Origin: Coleophoma eucalyptorum
Lineage: Eukaryota; Ascomycota; Leotiomycetes; Helotiales; Dermateaceae
Assembly (NCBI GenBank): GCA_026120035.1
Contig: JALRME010000009.1
Location: 248,001-312,000, forward strand
Direction: 5' to 3'
DNA: 64,000 nucleotides
Positions 34,228-44,805 of this stretch are shown one piece after another. The translations under genes and the position numbers were made by a program. A model generated the notes under the pieces. That model had not been told where the DNA came from. It was given only the letters and a program-made list of their open reading frames with translations, and did not search any database. Numbering within the stretch: the stretch's first letter is position 1; each line of letters opens with the position of its first letter.

Positions 34228-37200
34228 TCAACGAAGCATATATGAAAGATCCGGCAAGGCATCCACTATGCCTCTAACTATCTTTTCTTGGGCCTCCTCT
34301 TCTCTAGATCGATGTGATTGTGAGGGATTTCGATCCTTGATTGGCGCAGCCGTCGCCTCAATGACATTTCCAGCAAAAGACGGGCTCTTCAGAGGAGCAG
34401 TGGGGGCTTTTGAAGATGGAATGATTGGGTTGGATGGCGCTGGAGGCGGTGCAGAGTCAAAAAAGGAGAAGTCGGCTGAAGCCCAAGGATCATCGGCTAC
34501 ACTGGCGCTTTGCATTGTTGTATTCTGTAAGATTGAATGATTCGGTATCGAAATAATTGGGTTATCTGTGGATGGAGTAGTTGTGTAATTTTGTTGTGGT
34601 TCCCAAGGACTTCGAAGATCAGAACTGAGAATATTGCCTATACTTTGAAAGTCCTTGTGCCCTTGGCTTGATGTCGGTCTTGGGGGTGGAGATGCCATCA
34701 CAGGACTCAAGGGCATAATGGCAGGAAATGAGTTAAGAGTCATGGATTTCTTGTGACGTAAACCCTTGGGAGGCGGGAAGCTGGGAACCGCTGCAGCAGC
34801 AGCAGTAGGCGATGCTACCATCTCGCCCCATTCCTCATCGTCCTCTATGAAGCCATTTTCATTGTTCGAATTTTGAGCAATAACTGGAGGGGTCACCTTG
34901 TTGGCCGGAGCAGATGCTGGAGGATTGAGTACTGGGAATGGCTGCTGGACCTCCGTGTGAGTTGGTGCGAGTTTGTTGTTCGTTGCCATTTTGGAACTAA
35001 CTGTTGGAGAATTCTTTGCAGGACTTGCAATTTTAATTGGAGCTGGGCGTCCGCTGGATGTTGACCTTCGGGGTGCCTCAGAACCCTTTGACGGAACGGT
35101 CGTCGTCCCAGAGCCTGACCTTGAAAGAGATGGTCGCTTGCCATAAGGATCTTTTGGTGGCATTTTCCATCCAAAATTAGGCTCAGGCTCCTGAGGTTCA
35201 ACCTTGGTCTCTTCAGCAACCTTGGGTACAGAAGTTTTCCGTTTGGTCCCATATGCATCTTTTGGTGGAAGATTCCATCCAAAATTTGGGAGCTCTGTCT
35301 CTGGTGTTGTCTTAGATTCTATCATAGGTAGCTTTGGTGCTTTTCCGTAAGGATCCTTAGCAGGCATTTTCCAACTATGATTTGGCTGCTCGGTTGTCGG
35401 ATTGGGCTTGGACTCTGCCACAGGTGGCTTTGTTGGCTTTTCAGGGGGGTTAGGAGGCTTTTGCCATCCAAAATTTGGTGGCTCGGTCTCTGGAGGTGAT
35501 TTGGACTCTCCCAAAGGCGGCTTTGGCGTCTTTCCATAAGGATCTTTAGGAGGCATATTCCATCCAAAATTTGCCACAGGTTGCTGAGGTTCTGTTTTTG
35601 GCCGTTCAGGAACTGCAGCGATTTTAACAGAGCTCTGTCGTTGTGGACCAGGTGACTCTCTTCTGTTCCCCTCGGGTAAGGCCGTAACCTTTGGTGATGC
35701 TGTAGCTCTGGATGAGCTCCGTTTTCGAGAGTGTGTTCGTGATGATGACCTCCGCGATTCCATCTTTGGCCATTCACGTGGAACTCCAGGCGCCTCTTCT
35801 GGCCGGTCTTGAAATTTGTTGCCACGTTGGGCAGTAAGAGAATTTGGTGCCGGTGAGGTAGATCTTGAAGCATCACCCCAGCCGAAAATGGAGCTGCCTT
35901 TATTTCCTCCACCAAGTGCAACTCGTCCACTAATGCGATCTTCCTCCATCCATCTTGCAACAATGTCGAGGGTTTCTTTCCTCATCTGTGACTTTGACCA
36001 ACGCACTCTTTTATAATTCTCATCATCTCCAGTGTTGTGCTTCCGCATGGTCCCAAATCTCGATATTCTGTGCCAAGCCTTTCGTTGCTCAACAGATGTG
36101 AAGGTATCGTGTATTATTGTGTCTGGTATAAAAATGTTTTCAGAAACAATATCCATGGGCAGCTCGGGATAAAGGTAATTTAGCATGCTTGAATCAATAT
36201 CAAATGTTACAGGACCAGAGTTTCGTGTCGTACTTGGACCTGGAGGGATATTTGGCTGAGCTTGAAGTTGCGCTGGGAAGTCTATAGCATTAGATTGGGA
36301 ATCTTCAAACGCATCTCCCTCGGCTTCATTATCGTCAGAGAAACCTTCCTCAAAGTCTCCGAAATCTCCGAAGTCATCCGCCTCATTCTCAGAATCTTCT
36401 ATAGGATCCAGTTCTCTGAAAGATGTTTTAGGGGGGGTTCGCACGATTGGCTGAGGCTCAGCTATCTGGCTCGCAATAATGTCATCGAAATGTTGAACTA
36501 ATTCTTGAACCTTGGAGGGTTTTCTCTGCATCACGGGTCGTCCATGATCTTCATCTAGTGATGTCCGAGCCGACTCTGCTAAAGCTTGTTCATCATGGTG
36601 ACTGCGATTAGACGGTGATGACGACTGTCTGGAAAATCCAAGATCACCTTCTTCTGTAGCGGAATCTTGCGTTTCCTTCGCAAGTACCAGGTCAGAACTT
36701 TCAAGATGTCTTAGTTCAAGGGAGTTATTCTGAGGTGGAATTTCTGAAACTGCGTCCAGTTCTCCATATCCCAGTGATATCCCAGGGCTAACTTCTTGCC
36801 CAAAATGCTCTTTACTGCTCTGCCCAACAAATATATGGCTGAGATTTCGTTCTTCAGGCTGTCTCTCTGCAGGCTCCTGTTCCTCCACCTTAGCGGCCAC
36901 CGTGTAGTCTGATGCGGTCGGTCCTGGTTCTATGCTGGACGCGTCATGGTCATCTGAATCATCCTGTAGATCTTCAATACTTGAAGCGTTGACATGAGAC
37001 TCTTTAAGGTGTTCAACAGGTATGTCTTTCGTCTGGTCTACAGCTTGAATGTCTTGCTTCCGTGAAGCTATCTCCGCCGCCCAAGGATCAGGGGAGTTCT
37101 GCCTCACAATATCCACAGACGGGGATAGTAGAGTTCCCGGTATATCGGATGGTACTTCAGGCGCCTCCCCCCACGATGACAGAAACCCATTAAGACCTGG

Positions 37201-37488
37201 CGCAGCAGTCGACGCCTCAAATGTTGAATATCCCCATGTATCCTCTTCGGGTTTGCTTTCTTTTGACTGGCTGTTAGAAACAGCCGGTAAGTCTGCTACA
37301 TCTGCCCAATCCCCGAAACCATCGTCATCATCGTCCCATGGTGAATTGAGGCCAGCTTGCTCTTTTGGAGGAGATGCCCGGATCGGCGTGGTAGGCTCGA
37401 CTTGGAAATCGCTTTTCGGTATGGGCGGTACTTCAATGTCCGTTTCGTCTGCCCACGGCGATGAGCCCCACGGGTCGTCCATATCCAT
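34228..37488 (-). CDS. Large acidic disordered protein with FGW/DPYG repeats; possible clathrin-adaptor accessory protein
   Basis: A single exon encodes 1086 residues; I do not recognise a named family with certainty. The N-terminus has DPWGSSPWADE and SPWDDDDDGFGDWADV; about residues 368-395 carry DDFGDFGDFEEGF within acid clusters; the C-terminus has DDPWASADFSFF. Such FGDF / DPW / acidic-Phe motifs are those that bind AP-1, GGA and AP-2 ear domains in accessory proteins such as aftiphilin and Laa2 (established for those proteins). One ordered segment (about 430-545) begins TFDIDSSMLNYLYPELP and includes RKAWHRISRFGTMRKHN and DIVARWMEEDRISGRV. Between about 636 and 786 lie five imperfect repeats of about 34 residues with the core NFGW.MPPKDPYGK. 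A vesicle-trafficking role is inference. It is divergent from CFD1. Confidence 0.6.
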   Translation of the reverse strand: MDMDDPWGSSPWADETDIEVPPIPKSDFQVEPTTPIRASPPKEQAGLNSPWDDDDDGFGDWADVADLPAVSNSQSKESKPEEDTWGYSTFEASTAAPGLNGFLSSWGEAPEVPSDIPGTLLSPSVDIVRQNSPDPWAAEIASRKQDIQAVDQTKDIPVEHLKESHVNASSIEDLQDDSDDHDASSIEPGPTASDYTVAAKVEEQEPAERQPEERNLSHIFVGQSSKEHFGQEVSPGISLGYGELDAVSEIPPQNNSLELRHLESSDLVLAKETQDSATEEGDLGFSRQSSSPSNRSHHDEQALAESARTSLDEDHGRPVMQRKPSKVQELVQHFDDIIASQIAEPQPIVRTPPKTSFRELDPIEDSENEADDFGDFGDFEEGFSDDNEAEGDAFEDSQSNAIDFPAQLQAQPNIPPGPSTTRNSGPVTFDIDSSMLNYLYPELPMDIVSENIFIPDTIIHDTFTSVEQRKAWHRISRFGTMRKHNTGDDENYKRVRWSKSQMRKETLDIVARWMEEDRISGRVALGGGNKGSSIFGWGDASRSTSPAPNSLTAQRGNKFQDRPEEAPGVPREWPKMESRRSSSRTHSRKRSSSRATASPKVTALPEGNRRESPGPQRQSSVKIAAVPERPKTEPQQPVANFGWNMPPKDPYGKTPKPPLGESKSPPETEPPNFGWQKPPNPPEKPTKPPVAESKPNPTTEQPNHSWKMPAKDPYGKAPKLPMIESKTTPETELPNFGWNLPPKDAYGTKRKTSVPKVAEETKVEPQEPEPNFGWKMPPKDPYGKRPSLSRSGSGTTTVPSKGSEAPRRSTSSGRPAPIKIASPAKNSPTVSSKMATNNKLAPTHTEVQQPFPVLNPPASAPANKVTPPVIAQNSNNENGFIEDDEEWGEMVASPTAAAAAVPSFPPPKGLRHKKSMTLNSFPAIMPLSPVMASPPPRPTSSQGHKDFQSIGNILSSDLRSPWEPQQNYTTTPSTDNPIISIPNHSILQNTTMQSASVADDPWASADFSFFDSAPPPAPSNPIIPSSKAPTAPLKSPSFAGNVIEATAAPIKDRNPSQSHRSREEEAQEKIVRGIVDALPDLSYMLR
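35130..35580 (-). repeat. Coding tandem repeat, five FGW-PPKDPYGK units
   Basis: Five diverged copies of an approximately 100-base unit encode repeats with the core [PN][NH][FS]GW.[ML]P.KD.YG[KT], separated by Pro/Glu/Lys-rich linkers containing ESK. The second copy in protein order has lost the DPYGK part, and the third has Ser for Phe. It lies within the 1086-residue acidic protein. Confidence 0.85.
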
Positions 37489-37802
37489 ATGAGAGAATCA
37501 CAGCTCTCATGGTGAGTGGAAGGACAGGAATAGGAAAGACGACATGTAAAGTCGCGAATACGGGGAGCGGACTTCGGGCACGAGATGCCAATGCTCTCAA
37601 AGTTTCCAAGGTTGTTGGTGATGTGCAGCCGAAACGGATGCAAGGAACAAGGGCCCAAGAAGCTTGGCTTGGTTCAATTCCGCGGATTGCTAATCGGTCG
37701 ATAAGGCTGAGTGACACAATTTTGTCCCTCTTCTTTTCCCAGCTTCAATCATGTCACGACGATTTACAACTACGCTGCGGATTACATCTTCTACTTTTAA
37801 AG
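37489..37802. promoter_or_regulatory. Bidirectional promoter upstream of CFD1
   Basis: 314 bp between the divergent starts of the FGW-repeat protein and CFD1. A frame open in this spacer on the plus strand has no homology. No element was identified. Confidence 0.45.
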
Positions 37803-38788
37803 ATGTCTCTTGATAAGGTCAAGAATATTGTTCTGGTACACTCTTTCTCACTGCACGTCAAAGATGAATCCAAGCTAATTTAGTCAAGGTTCTATCAGGC
37901 AAGGGTGGAGTTGGAAAGTCCTCCATCACAACACAACTCGCGCTATCGCTGTCCCTCGCTGGCCACTCCGTAGGAGTACTCGATATCGACCTTACTGGCC
38001 CTTCAATCCCTAGATTATTTGGAATCGAATCCTCAAAAGTCACACAAGCGCCTGGGGGTTGGGTTCCAGTTTCCGTTCACGCAGCAAACTCCGAGAGCGG
38101 AATCGGGTCCTTGCGATGTATGTCCCTTGGTTTCCTGCTTCGAGAACGAGGAGATGCCGTGGTATGGAGAGGACCTAAAAAAACTGCCATGGTACGGCAA
38201 TTTCTCTCCGATGTCTTATGGGGCGAGTGCGACTATCTTCTGATCGATACCCCGCCTGGAACTAGCGATGAGCATATTAGTCTTGCGGAAACGCTGTTGA
38301 AAAATGCACTTCCAGGGCAGGTCAAAGGCGCGGTGGTAGTCACAACACCGCAGGCTGTGGCAACAGCCGATGTCAAGAAAGAGTTGAACTTCTGCGTAAA
38401 GACGGGCATAAAGGTCATTGGAGTCGTCGAGAACATGAGCGGATTCGTGTGCCCGAATTGTTCGGAATGCACAAATGTTTTCAGCTCTGGAGGTGGAAAG
38501 GTCATGGCTCAGGAGTTTAACGTGAGGTTTTTAGGAAGTGTCCCAATTGATCCACAGTTTGTCATGCTGGTGGAAGCTGGTCGACGACCAGTTTATCCTA
38601 CAGGCACTTCTGTCCATGGTCAAGACATGGCAGGTCTGACGCTTGAAGAAGCTGCCGCTGATGTCAAAGAAGCTGGTCAATTGGTGGAGAAATACAAGAG
38701 CTGCTCGCTTTGCCCAATTTTCAAGGACATCACAAGCGATGTGATTGCAGTAGTGGAGGGGAAAGTAGTGGAAGCACACGGTGCCTGA
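37803..38788 (+). CDS. CFD1: Cytosolic Fe-S cluster assembly factor Cfd1 (NUBP2)
   Basis: P-loop scaffold ATPase of the cytosolic iron-sulfur assembly pathway, acting as a heterotetramer with Nbp35. Exons 37803-37835 and 37889-38788 give 310 residues. The first exon has only 11 codons; the splice CTG|GTT yields [16 protein letters not shown], containing the deviant Walker A (about 14-23). Further motifs are [29 protein letters not shown] and the bridging-cluster CPNC (with a third Cys in CSEC). The acceptor at 37888 was chosen because it alone restores the P-loop. It lacks the N-terminal ferredoxin-like four-Cys motif of Nbp35, hence Cfd1. The C-terminal stretch with CSLCPIF adds extra cysteines of unknown role. 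Confidence 0.94.
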
Positions 38789-39648
38789 GTTGTACGCCAC
38801 AAGAGATCCATGGCAGAGGAGTTACTTGGTTATACTGCATCAAAACGGTGGCACATCATTGCACATGGCGTTAGGAAATAGACGATGAGATTAATGCTAT
38901 AAGACTTGTGGATGAACTAAGTAGCGCTCATGTTCCATGAGTAGGCCTGTGCAAATTGGGTGGTTCAGTGTATTAAACGTGACGTTCTGCTTCTAATAAA
39001 ACCTCCAAAGGATGCTCAAGCATATACTCCTGTCGCATTCATTTAAGTCTCATTATATTCATAGATTGGGCAAATCCATCATTGAACATGCTTAGCCGGA
39101 GAATTTGCCATGTGAACGCAGATGCAAATGATGGGGCACGTTCTGAACACACTTTTCGGCCGCTGGTCTTGGCGGGGGGTGGGTGGTGCGGGGAGCTACA
39201 CAGTCTAAAAAATTTCAAAATCGCGCAGCCACCGGATCGGATCCAAACCATTGTGAGCTCTCTTCAAAAGCACAAAGATCCTGCTCCAAGCTATACTTGA
39301 AGCATTCCATCTTCAGCCGAGGTCACCATCTTTCTCGGTTCCAATCTAGGTTGTCATATCTGGTATTTCCCTCCATTCATCCTTTATCTTACCTTGCAAG
39401 GCGGCTAATGACGTTGCCCTCAGTATCCGCACAGTGGAAATCCCTCGACACACGACAGTGCACACAACACATCAGCAATTCTCAACAATCAAATCTGCAA
39501 AAATCTACAACTCCCATCATCCTCAAGAGTTCTCAATGAATCAAACACGTTTTTGATTCTGCGAGCATTTTGCACTATCGTCCCAGACAGTGTCGTAACA
39601 CTGTGCTGCGACGTATCAGCCTCTTCTCCCGGACCTCTCTCCTACTCT
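38789..39648. other. Intergenic region and distal promoter of the SAM decarboxylase gene
   Basis: No gene was recognised. A frame of 44 codons starting with ATG at about 39408 and ending at 39539 could be an additional upstream ORF if transcription begins early enough. The part from 39300 onward is pyrimidine-rich, like many fungal leaders. Confidence 0.4.
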
Positions 39649-39696
39649 ATGAGCACTAAAGACCTACTACGCTTTCTCTCCAAGCCAGCAAAGTGA
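39649..39696 (+). promoter_or_regulatory. Candidate upstream ORF (15 codons) in the SAM decarboxylase leader
   Basis: ATG at 39649 opens a 15-residue peptide, MSTKDLLRFLSKPAK, that ends at TGA 39694-39696, about 580 bp before the main start. Polyamine-regulated uORFs are established for animal and plant S-adenosylmethionine decarboxylase; whether fungi use one here is not known to me. A caveat is that the AAAGTGAGT over the stop codon is also a perfect splice donor, so this could instead be the end of a leader exon. Confidence 0.35.
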
Positions 39697-40276
39697 GTGA
39701 TACTCTCTGTATTCTTCTAGCAGCGAACTTTCAGGCGAATGGGCAGACAGCCTGTGCGTACAGATTTGGGGACTATGGCCTCCATGGATTCACAGTTCTG
39801 TCATTTCTGCCAGCTCATGTTATCCCATCAATATTCTCAAAAGTTCAACCACTGATTGTCATTCATTACAGGCCTCGATAGCACCAGCCACGCCCCCATA
39901 TCAATCAATCGAATAAGAACTACTGCAGATAACTCTCGTCTGCTAGACCCGATATCTTTACTTGGTATCGGAATCTGTCAGAACGAGGCTTCACTAAGAG
40001 CCAAAATTCTTCCAACCAAGGACTTTTTTATCCCTTTGTGCGCTCGACCTCCATAACGTCCCCTAGGCGACGTTTTTATATTGCCCATCGCAGCTGGCTC
40101 CGCCAGCACTTTCCTAGTTCCCACGGTTCTGTGGGCCTTCTCTTCTCAGGCGGACACCGCAAGGTTCGTCTGGGTGGCAGATAGTGCTTCACAGTACTTG
40201 CCAGCATCAAGTTTGACACTCCAATCACATATCTTAACCAGTCTACTATTCCAGCATATCTGGTCCTTACGCGGAG
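39697..40276. other. Probable 5' leader of the SAM decarboxylase gene
   Basis: This stretch holds several ATGs and stops in all frames and a possible leader intron (donor near 39693, candidate acceptors near 40088 and 40112). No independent gene is seen. Confidence 0.4.
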
Positions 40277-41918
40277 ATGGTCAACCTTGAGGTACCAACC
40301 CAGCATACTTTCTCGGCTTCCGAAGGTACGCCACAGCTTACCATCAATCATGAGGCGACTATCGACCTAGACTCTAGTAATGCTTTCGAAGGTAGTTTGT
40401 TCCATCCACTAGCTAGTTCCTTTTCTAATGATTACAGGTCCCGAAAAGCTTCTAGAAGTCTGGTTCGCATCTGCACCAGACACTCTTCCACCTTCTGCCA
40501 AGAAAGATGGATTGAAAGCCGTTTCTTCAGAAACATGGAAAGAAATGCTAGACCTCGTGAACTGCAAAGTCCTATCCATGGTAGAGTCCGAGCACGTCGA
40601 TGCTTACCTGCTCTCAGAGTCCAGTATGTTTGTGTTTCCACACAAGCTCATCCTCAAGACTTGTGGCACTACTACTCTTCTACTTGGTCTTCGCCGAATG
40701 CTCAGAATCGCGGCAGTCGAGGCTGGATTTCCTTGTGACTTGGAGACTCCTTTAGAGGAAATTAAGACTGTGGCTACTCCCTACCGTGTCTTTTACAGTC
40801 GAAAGAATTTCTTGTTTCCAGACAAGCAGCAAGGTCCTCACAGAAGCTGGAAGCAAGAGGTCCAGTTTCTAGATGACATGTTCATGGGTGGTAGTGCTTA
40901 CATGGTAGGAAAGATGAACGGTGATCATTGGTATCTCTATTTGACAACACCCAACACAACGCTCACGCCACCACGAACCCCTGACAATGAGCGAGTGGCC
41001 ACAGAGACCAAGATTCTGAACGTCCCAGCGAGCACTGCCCTTGCTGTAGGACAGGACTTGTTGGACAACGATGACGAAACATTGGAGATTCTTATGACCG
41101 ATCTCGAACCTGAGAACGCCAAGCAATTCTATCTTGAAAATGCGAGTGCGGTCGCAGAAGATAGATATTTCAAGCGGGCTCAGCAGGCTCGTAAGGATGC
41201 AGTACAAAGCCTGGGTGCTCTGAGTGGTAACCAAATGACAAACTCTAGCTTCAGTGGTACCACAGCTGTGAGTGTTTCTGCACACGATGAGACGGTTGAT
41301 ATTGTCAGCAACACCTCTTCTGATAACGGCGGCTATACCCCAGATGAGGAAGTTACATTCCCCGAAGAGCTCAGCACCGAAGGTCATGCTTTAGGTACGG
41401 TTGTTTCGGAAGCATGCGGCCTTTCAGATGTGTATGCGACCTCAAGATACCCCGATGCTCGTGTCGACGCTTACCTCTTCACACCTTGTGGGTTTTCAGC
41501 CAATGGTGTCATTCCAGCTCCAGATCGAGCAGGAGCTGCAACCCATTACTTCACGGTCCACGTCACGCCTGAACCTCAATGCTCTTATGCATCTTTTGAG
41601 ACCAACGTCCCAGGCCGACAGAGCGGACATGATACAGTTGAGGTTATTGAGGATGTGGTGAACATTTTCAAGCCCGGCCGATTCAGCGTGACGCTGTTTG
41701 AGGCCAAGAGTAACTTGGGCGATGCACATGAAATGGGAATCTTGAGCGACTCTGCGTTAGAGAAGTCCAAGATCAGAAGTGCGAAGATGGACAAGATCAA
41801 AGGCTATCGCAGAATGGATCGAATCGTACATGACTTTGATGGGTACGACTTGGTCTTCCGCTACTACGAGCGCGACGGATGGCAGGGATCTGCACCTCGA
41901 TTGGGGGAGGTGATGTAG
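40277..41918 (+). CDS. SPE2: S-adenosylmethionine decarboxylase proenzyme
   Basis: Pyruvoyl enzyme that makes decarboxylated SAM, the aminopropyl donor for spermidine and spermine. Exons 40277-40391 and 40438-41918 give 531 residues. The autocatalytic processing site is LLSESS: cleavage falls between Glu99 and Ser100, and the Ser becomes the pyruvoyl group. Other family blocks are FEGPEKLLEVWF (split by the intron), KTCGTTTLLLGLRRML with the proton-donating Cys, FLDDMFMGGSAYMVGKMNGDHWYLY, and HVTPEPQCSYASFETN near the C-terminus. Filamentous-fungal enzymes are longer than yeast Spe2 (396) through inserts such as the Ser/Thr/Asp-rich segment around 40980-41380. A long leader with a possible uORF suggests translational control. 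Confidence 0.95.
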
Positions 41919-43483
41919 GGGATGTAACGGGTCTACCAGGCTTGGATTTCAGAAAGTTTCTCAGTTGGATTTGTTTTTGCACGTGGTTATTTTGACTCAA
42001 GTCGTTCCTTATGCTTACTTTGCGCTTTTGTTGATTAGGCCAATTATGATAGTGTATAGCTATGAGAAATATGCCTTCTATGCGCTCGGTTCTTGGTGCC
42101 ACCCATTGCGACCCCCGGGGACCGGTGACATCGCCAGTATTTGGGTGGGTATCGTTCACTGTGCATAGTGTGTAAGTGATTGATGGTGGTGCTGACAGCA
42201 GTGGCAAGTTACAGCCACCGAGCATCAAGTCAGAGCAAGCCAGCCCAATGGGTTTGCAGAAAGATAAAGGATTTGTTGTTCAGGTGTTCAGTGTACAGTG
42301 TGCAATGGTCGCAGAAATCACGTCCGCCAGTATGTGAAGCGACAACGAATCAGAGGCGGGGTGAAACGAGGCCCTTCGACTGGCCGCGATGGGATGAACC
42401 AATTTGCCCCCTCCCTCCAAGGCGTGGTGGACAACGGTGAATGTTGCTGGCTGGAAATGCAAAGATTAGCCTGGGAAACGATGGTCAAGGGCTACGTTGG
42501 CTGGGTATAGCGGGCTATGCTATAGATAGATGCAGTAGACAGCTGCTAAGCAATAGGAAAGTATAGTGTAGGGGTGATGGCGTAGGCGGGTGTTCATGGT
42601 GGAGCTTCGCCGAATGAAAGGACATCCAAGGCTCTCATGGACTTGGACTCTGTACCATAATGCAGAAGATGCACGAACAACGGCGCGTCTTTATGCTATG
42701 CAAGAAGTCAATTGGAACACGGAGAGCAGAGCGCACTTTATAAGAGGTGGTCGCGTCGACGAGCACCGGTCTGGACGTGAAGTGAGAGTTGATAGCTGAT
42801 GAGGTGGCTTGCTCGCCCTTACATCGCTGCTCTGCCCCCCCATCCCCTCCCATCCCCTCCCCCCTCCGCGATCCAATACATTTGCACTCTGGGCGTCGCA
42901 TAGAGCCCATCTGCCTCTCCCTTGAACGGCATCTTTCCCTCTTTCTGCCTTGTGAGACGGCCGTCTTGCCTCATTAGCTGCATTGGAGAGGTCGCAGACG
43001 GGAGAGCGCGCTGGTTGGTCGGACGCGTGCACTTGGGCGCGACCATCACGCGAAACTACTGCAGCTCGCGAAGTGAGGGATCCCCGATAGAAAGAGATTG
43101 CTTGCTTTTCTCACACCTCGTCCTTCCACCTTACCTCGTGCGAAACCAAGGACGGTTGACGGGATTCTCTTTTGGGCGCCACTCATATCACATCCTATCT
43201 CGCCCATCGACTTATATGCTCGCTGCTGTTCCCACTCTCCTCACCTTTTCCTCTTCCTGTCTTCTCCACCACTCTATTTGAGCCTTTGCGCAATCCCCCT
43301 CTAAAAAACAACAACAAACAAGCCCGACAATCCTCCACGCGACTCCATCCCAACCCACTCCCTCACCCCTCGGAGACACCACACTGCCGCTTACCTACGC
43401 CATACCCTCACTTGGATTCAATCACCGTACGGAGCTTTGTATAAGCCTCTCCACCCGACCCTTCAAGCAATTGCGTCGTGCTC
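41919..43483. other. Intergenic region with C/T-rich promoter
   Basis: About 1.56 kb. The part from 42780 to 43480 has long C- and CT-rich runs on the plus strand, as is usual near fungal transcription starts, so the leader of the next gene probably lies there. Small open frames in it show no family features. Confidence 0.45.
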
Positions 43484-44805
43484 ATGGCTACTCATATGCC
43501 CATGGCAGCTGCGAGGCAGCCCTTTGCGCCGTTGAATGGTGCGCGCCTTCAGAACCTCACCAGTCTCAAGAACCGTCAGAATGGTATGCTAATGACTTCA
43601 TCTAACTCCACTCTTTCGCTCGCCTGCACTCCCCTTCCCCCCAGATCAGATCATCGTCATATCGTCCTATGACAAGTTGTTCTTGCTTGCTTTTTCCCCA
43701 TCATATCATGATTCTCACATCTCATGTAGCGCTGCCTACCAAACTCAGCTCGCCAAGCAAGCGCAAAGCTACCTCCTTCGAAGACGACTCTGAGAATATC
43801 GACCCTATCATATTCCTGTCTCCTAAGCGCTCAAAGGGTCAGGATGGATTGAGCAAGGAGACACCAATTAAGCCAGCTGTGTCGCAATTCTTTTTGACAC
43901 CGGCGGCAACGTCTATGTCCAGTCCCGTCAAGCCAGTGAATATTGATCGTCCTATACTCCAAACTCGCGCTCCAACTCCAAAGCTCAATACTGCGCTTTC
44001 TAAATCTACTCCTCTATCTGCGCCAGCGGGTCGCTCTCCCACGCGCAAGCGCATTGGCATTCTGAATCGCCGTCGCACAGCATCTCCGTTTATGCGCGTC
44101 GACCCTCCAAAGTTCTCTCAATCTACTGGCTTGAATTTCAGTATCGATGCTGCACTCTCGGGAACAATTCCTTCGTACGGTGCTCGGCAAACCAAGGTAG
44201 CTCCGCCGACAGTCCCTGTGACCCTCCACGAGCCTGTCACCAAAGATTCGTGGTTTTTCGAGATCCACGAAGATACTGAAGAGGAGCTTGCCACTAACCT
44301 GATGGAGCACTCCACTTGCACATTGGATCTTTCAAGTGACGAGGAAAGTGCGGCAAGATTGAAGGATGAGCGTGGTAAAGAGAACGTACCCCCCATGGAC
44401 GATATCAGCCAAACCTCTACCTCATCCTCAATCGCATCTGCATCAACGTCTAAGAGTCGTCAACAGAAGAATTTTGATGAGGGTGCCATCGAACTTGATC
44501 GTTCACCACTTGGTGAGATGCTTGCCGAGGACTTCTATGCCGAGGGTTGTGACAAAGAATCTGTGATTGTTATCCCAGCTGATGTCGCACCCGAGGAAGA
44601 TCAAGAGCAAGACAAAGAACAAGCGCCTCCTGCTGCGCGTTTCGACTTCTCAGCCAAGGTCGAAATACCAACCGTGGTTGCAGATGAAGAGGTCGAGGCT
44701 TTGATGACTAAGGCACCAACAGAGGCTGCTCTCCTGGCACCAATTGAGAAGGCGGAAGAAGGCTTTGAGGTTTGGGAGAGTGGTAGTGCAAAGGGCGATG
44801 AATGA
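43484..44805 (+). CDS. Uncharacterised disordered protein with KEN box, D-box-like motif and CDK-type sites
   Basis: No named family is recognised. Exons 43484-43583 and 43730-44805 give 391 residues. The intron splice AAT G|CG CTG joins the N-terminal QPFAPLNGARLQ to LPTKLSSPSKRKA. The protein is almost wholly low complexity. At least five S/T-P-x-K/R or similar CDK consensus sites lie in the first half (SPSK, SPKR, TPIK, SPVK, SPTR). A basic stretch RRRTASPFMR follows, then a more ordered piece, LNFSIDAALSGTIPSY and DSWFFEIHEDTEEELATNLM. A KEN box sits at residues 250-252 and an RSPLGEML destruction-box-like motif at 291-298. The C-terminus is acidic. KEN and D-boxes are degrons read by APC/C (established), so a cell-cycle-regulated protein, perhaps securin-like, is plausible but inferred. 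Confidence 0.7.

Noticed and set aside
35322..35963. A 213-codon frame on the minus strand within the FGW-repeat gene
   Set aside because: It is the same repetitive DNA read in another frame; the 1086-codon frame is clearly the real one.
42590..43049. Small genes in the CT-rich promoter
   Set aside because: Low-complexity frames on both strands; better explained as leader and promoter of the KEN-box protein gene.
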